DNA of 7,305 nt, taken from Burkholderiales bacterium (lineage in GTDB: Bacteria; Pseudomonadota; Gammaproteobacteria; Burkholderiales; Thiobacillaceae). The notes under the pieces are model-generated. The model ran no database searches. It had not been told where the DNA came from and saw only the letters and a list, made by a program, of their open reading frames with translations. The DNA lies in NCBI GenBank assembly GCA_005793645.1, contig SXRG01000131.1, positions 1-7,305 on the forward strand, read 5' to 3'. This document shows positions 5,051-7,305 of this stretch, piece by piece. Both the position numbers and the translations under genes were made by a program. Each line of letters starts with the position of its first letter. The first letter of the stretch is position 1.

Positions 5051-5784
5051 CCTTCTTTGCCCACAAAACCTATCTTGTAACCGGTGCCGGAGGTGGCATT
5101 GGTTCAGCCATCGCCCTCGCCCTCGGTCAGGCCGGTGCCACCGTCATCCTGCTAGGCCGCAGTCTGCCCGCCCTGGAAAAGACCTACGATGCCATCATTG
5201 CAGCCGGCGGCCCAGAACCGATCCTGTTTCCCATGGATTTCAGCACGGCAGTCGATGACCAATACGATGCCTTGGCCGGGGCTATCCGGGTTCGGCTAGG
5301 CAGACTCGACGGCATTATTCATGCCGCCAGCGGCTATCTGGCCCCCTCACCACTGTTGCAACAAACCTCGGCCGAATGGCTGGAACAGTTCCGCGTCAAC
5401 AGCGTAGCCCCGTTCCTGCTCAACCAAGCCTGTGCCCCCTTGTTGCGCCGCACCAGCGATGCCCCCATCGTGTTGATCAGCGAAACCCACGGTGCAAACC
5501 CAACCGCATTCTGGGGCGGATTTGCCGTCTCAAAGGCCGCGCTGGAAGGCTATTTTCAGATCCAGGCGGCTGAATGGCGCGACGAGCCCGCACTGCGCGT
5601 GCACTTGATTGTCCCCGGCCCGATCCGCTCGCCACAACGCGCGCTCAGTCACCCGGGCGAAGACAAGACGACCCTGCCTACCCCGGCCAACTTCGCCAGT
5701 GACATCCTAGCCCTACTAGAACACCCCGACCCCGCTTGGCGCGGCCAACGCCTGAACTGGCGACCAGGACATCTCTCCCTGTAG
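5047..5784 (+). CDS. YciK-like short-chain dehydrogenase/reductase with altered catalytic residues
   Basis: A 245-residue NAD(P)-binding Rossmann protein of the SDR superfamily, most like E. coli YciK, whose substrate is unknown. The cofactor motif TGAGGGIG (12-19), R38 after the second strand (suggesting NADPH), D64, N118, K163 and the PG turn (190-191) are kept. The catalytic Tyr of YxxxK is Phe (F159-AVSK; codon TTT at 5521-5523). The catalytic Ser position, 13 residues before it, is Glu146, with S145 and T147 beside it, and the usual NAG motif reads AAS (93-95). Ordinary hydride-transfer catalysis is therefore doubtful. The frame is intact, which argues for a maintained role: a pseudoenzyme, a binding protein or different chemistry. 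ATG 5047 is chosen because it overlaps the hpnE stop as ATGA and places the glycine motif at the normal distance from the N-terminus; an in-frame ATG at 5017 would lie inside hpnE. A hopanoid or isoprenoid link is inferred from the operon only. Confidence 0.88.
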   Translation: MTFFAHKTYLVTGAGGGIGSAIALALGQAGATVILLGRSLPALEKTYDAIIAAGGPEPILFPMDFSTAVDDQYDALAGAIRVRLGRLDGIIHAASGYLAPSPLLQQTSAEWLEQFRVNSVAPFLLNQACAPLLRRTSDAPIVLISETHGANPTAFWGGFAVSKAALEGYFQIQAAEWRDEPALRVHLIVPGPIRSPQRALSHPGEDKTTLPTPANFASDILALLEHPDPAWRGQRLNWRPGHLSL

Positions 5785-5815
5785 GAAGACCACCCTCGGC
5801 GCGATCTTTCACCGC

Positions 5816-7180
5816 CTACAGACTGCGCAGGAAATCCAAAGCTTCACTCAAGTGAGCAACCCCGTGCAGACTGACGCCCGGCGGCGCGTGCTTGGGCAGA
5901 TTGGCCTTGGGCAACAAGATCCGAGTAAATCCCAGCTTAACGGCCTCTTTCAATCGCTCTTGGCCGCGCTGCACCGGACGAATCTCACCACCCAAACCCA
6001 CCTCGCCAAAGGCCGCAAGGGTGTGCTGCAAGGGTTTGTTCCTGAGCGAGGAGACAATGCACAGTAACACGACCAAATCGGCTGCCGGCTCCAGCACGCG
6101 CACCCCACCGACGGCGTTAACAAACACATCCTGGTCGTAACAAGCAATACCGCCATGACGATGCAGGACCGCCAGCAACATCGCCAAACGGTTCTGGTCC
6201 AAGCCCACCGTCAGCCGCCTAGCACTGGGGCTATGGGCCTCATCGACCAAGGCCTGAATCTCCACCAACAGCGGCCGCGTGCCTTCTTGGGCCACCACCA
6301 CGCAGGAGCCCGGTACCTCGCGCTCGCTACGATTCAAAAATAAGGCCGAGGGATTATTGACCGCCTTCAGGCCCTTCTCGGTCATAGCAAACACACCCAG
6401 TTCGTTGACCGCACCAAAGCGATTTTTGAATGCCCGCACCATACGGAAACTGGAGCCGGAATCGCCCTCGAAATACAACACCGTATCAACGATGTGCTCC
6501 AGCACACGCGGCCCGGCCAAGGTGCCCTCCTTGGTGACATGGCCAACCAGCACCAGGGTCGTGCCGCTGCGCTTGGCATAACGGGTCAGGGCCTGAGCAC
6601 ATTCCCGTACCTGTGCCACCGAACCCGGCGCGGAAGTCAGTTGTTCCGTATACACGGTCTGGATCGAATCAATCACCGCAATCGCCGGCCGCTCAACCTC
6701 CAAAGTGGCGAGAACCGTTTCCAACCGAGTCTCCGGCAACAACGGCATATCGGTCTCACTCAGCTCCAGCCGTTGGGCGCGCAGGGCAATTTGTTGCGCC
6801 GACTCCTCGCCGCTGACATACAACACAGGCAGTTGCTTCGCCAAATGGGCCAGGGCCTGCAACAACAGCGTCGATTTTCCGATGCCGGGATCACCCCCAA
6901 GGAGCACCACCCCACCTTTCACCAACCCGCCGCCCAGCACGCGATCAAATTCAGACGACCCCGTCGGGATGCGTGGCGCATCCTTGGCCTCTATGCTCGC
7001 CAACCGCGTCAATGCCCCGCTACCCGCCAAACTGGCGTGCCGCGTCGAGGCCGGCGAGGCTGCTGCAACCACCTGCTCGGTCAGCGTATTCCAGGCCAGA
7101 CAGTGCGGGCATTGGCCTTGCCACTTCTGCACCTGACCACCGCATTCATTGCATACGAAAAGGGTCTTGTCCTTAGCCAT
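5816..7180 (-). CDS. radA: DNA repair protein RadA (Sms), branch-migration ATPase
   Basis: RadA is a RecA-like hexameric DNA helicase/ATPase that processes recombination intermediates together with RecA. All 454 residues are present. The N-terminal zinc finger is C10-x2-C13 and C24-x2-C27. The Walker A motif is GDPGIGKST (96-104), and the Walker B strand ends at D171 (AIAVIDSIQT). The RadA-specific KNRFG motif is at 252-256, and a C-terminal Lon-like domain follows (roughly 280-454, with GEVGLGGEIRPV). Length and motifs match functional RadA. The start is supported by AAGGA a few bases before the ATG. The first eight bases overlap the end of the upstream VOC-domain gene on the same strand, so the two are probably cotranscribed. 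The gene is convergent with the SDR, 31 bases apart, and I see no intrinsic terminator in that gap. Confidence 0.97.
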   Translation of the reverse strand: MAKDKTLFVCNECGGQVQKWQGQCPHCLAWNTLTEQVVAAASPASTRHASLAGSGALTRLASIEAKDAPRIPTGSSEFDRVLGGGLVKGGVVLLGGDPGIGKSTLLLQALAHLAKQLPVLYVSGEESAQQIALRAQRLELSETDMPLLPETRLETVLATLEVERPAIAVIDSIQTVYTEQLTSAPGSVAQVRECAQALTRYAKRSGTTLVLVGHVTKEGTLAGPRVLEHIVDTVLYFEGDSGSSFRMVRAFKNRFGAVNELGVFAMTEKGLKAVNNPSALFLNRSEREVPGSCVVVAQEGTRPLLVEIQALVDEAHSPSARRLTVGLDQNRLAMLLAVLHRHGGIACYDQDVFVNAVGGVRVLEPAADLVVLLCIVSSLRNKPLQHTLAAFGEVGLGGEIRPVQRGQERLKEAVKLGFTRILLPKANLPKHAPPGVSLHGVAHLSEALDFLRSL

Positions 7181-7304
7181 GTTGTCCTTGATCCTTCTCC
7201 GTTTGACCCAAATCCACCTCGGTCAACTCCAATGCATTGCCATCCGGATCACGCACAAACAGGGCCGCACGACCCGAGCGGCTCAAGGTATAGGGAATGC
7301 CTTG
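7173..7304 (-). CDS. VOC-superfamily (glyoxalase/bleomycin-resistance fold) protein, C-terminal fragment
   Basis: The reverse strand from the window edge reads 43 residues, QGIPYTLSRSGRAALFVRD and then PDGNALELTEVDLGQTEKDQ, ending at TAA 7173-7175. The segment 'FVRDPDGNALEL' is the C-terminal signature of the vicinal-oxygen-chelate fold, where the Glu in 'LEL' is often a metal ligand. The N-terminal part lies outside the window, so the substrate and exact subfamily (glyoxalase I-like, fosfomycin-resistance-like or other) cannot be told. The last residues (LGQTEKDQGQHG) form a polar tail beyond the fold. The stop lies inside radA (ATGGCTAA), an eight-base overlap suggesting translational coupling with radA. 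Confidence 0.85.
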   Translation of the reverse strand, partial: QGIPYTLSRSGRAALFVRDPDGNALELTEVDLGQTEKDQGQHG

Positions 7305-7305
7305 C

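Noticed and set aside
5785..5815. Bidirectional terminator between the SDR and radA
   Set aside because: The 31 bases contain no convincing stem followed by a T-run on either strand.

Overview
The window looks like chromosomal DNA of a proteobacterium. A beta-proteobacterium is my first guess, and a gamma-proteobacterium or acidithiobacillus-like organism is possible. The reasons are the lysC to tRNA-Ser order with no csrA between them, the hpnCDE squalene genes, a YciK-type SDR and the RadA sequence. Most of the window is GC-rich. The cation-transporter locus and its upstream region are visibly AT-richer. No rRNA, CRISPR array, transposase or integrase was seen.

Layout: (1) 2-700 (+), the 3' part of lysC (aspartate kinase), carrying a convincing internal ribosome binding site and ATG for a possible separate regulatory subunit. 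(2) 701-932 (+), a palindrome and putative promoter, a tRNA-Ser gene with an abnormal anticodon arm, then three consecutive hairpins, the last a clear intrinsic terminator. (3) 1007-1639 (-), a short membrane-only CDF cation transporter. (4) 1640-1845, a divergent intergenic region. (5) 1846-5784 (+), an apparent operon hpnC - hpnD - hpnE - SDR. (6) 5816-7180 (-), radA, convergent with the operon. (7) 7173-7304 (-), the 3' end of a VOC/glyoxalase-fold gene that overlaps the radA start.

HpnD, HpnC and HpnE are the three-enzyme bacterial route from farnesyl diphosphate to squalene: presqualene diphosphate, then hydroxysqualene, then squalene. Squalene is the precursor of hopanoids. The cyclase that would use it is not in this window. 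The fourth gene of the operon is joined to hpnE by an ATGA overlap and encodes a YciK-like short-chain dehydrogenase. Its catalytic Tyr is Phe and its catalytic Ser position is Glu, while the cofactor-binding motif and the Lys are kept.

The points most worth following up are this apparent SDR pseudoenzyme in a squalene operon, the tRNA-Ser with G at the normally invariant U33 position, the internal start in lysC, and the Cys-for-His change in the metal site of the CDF protein.
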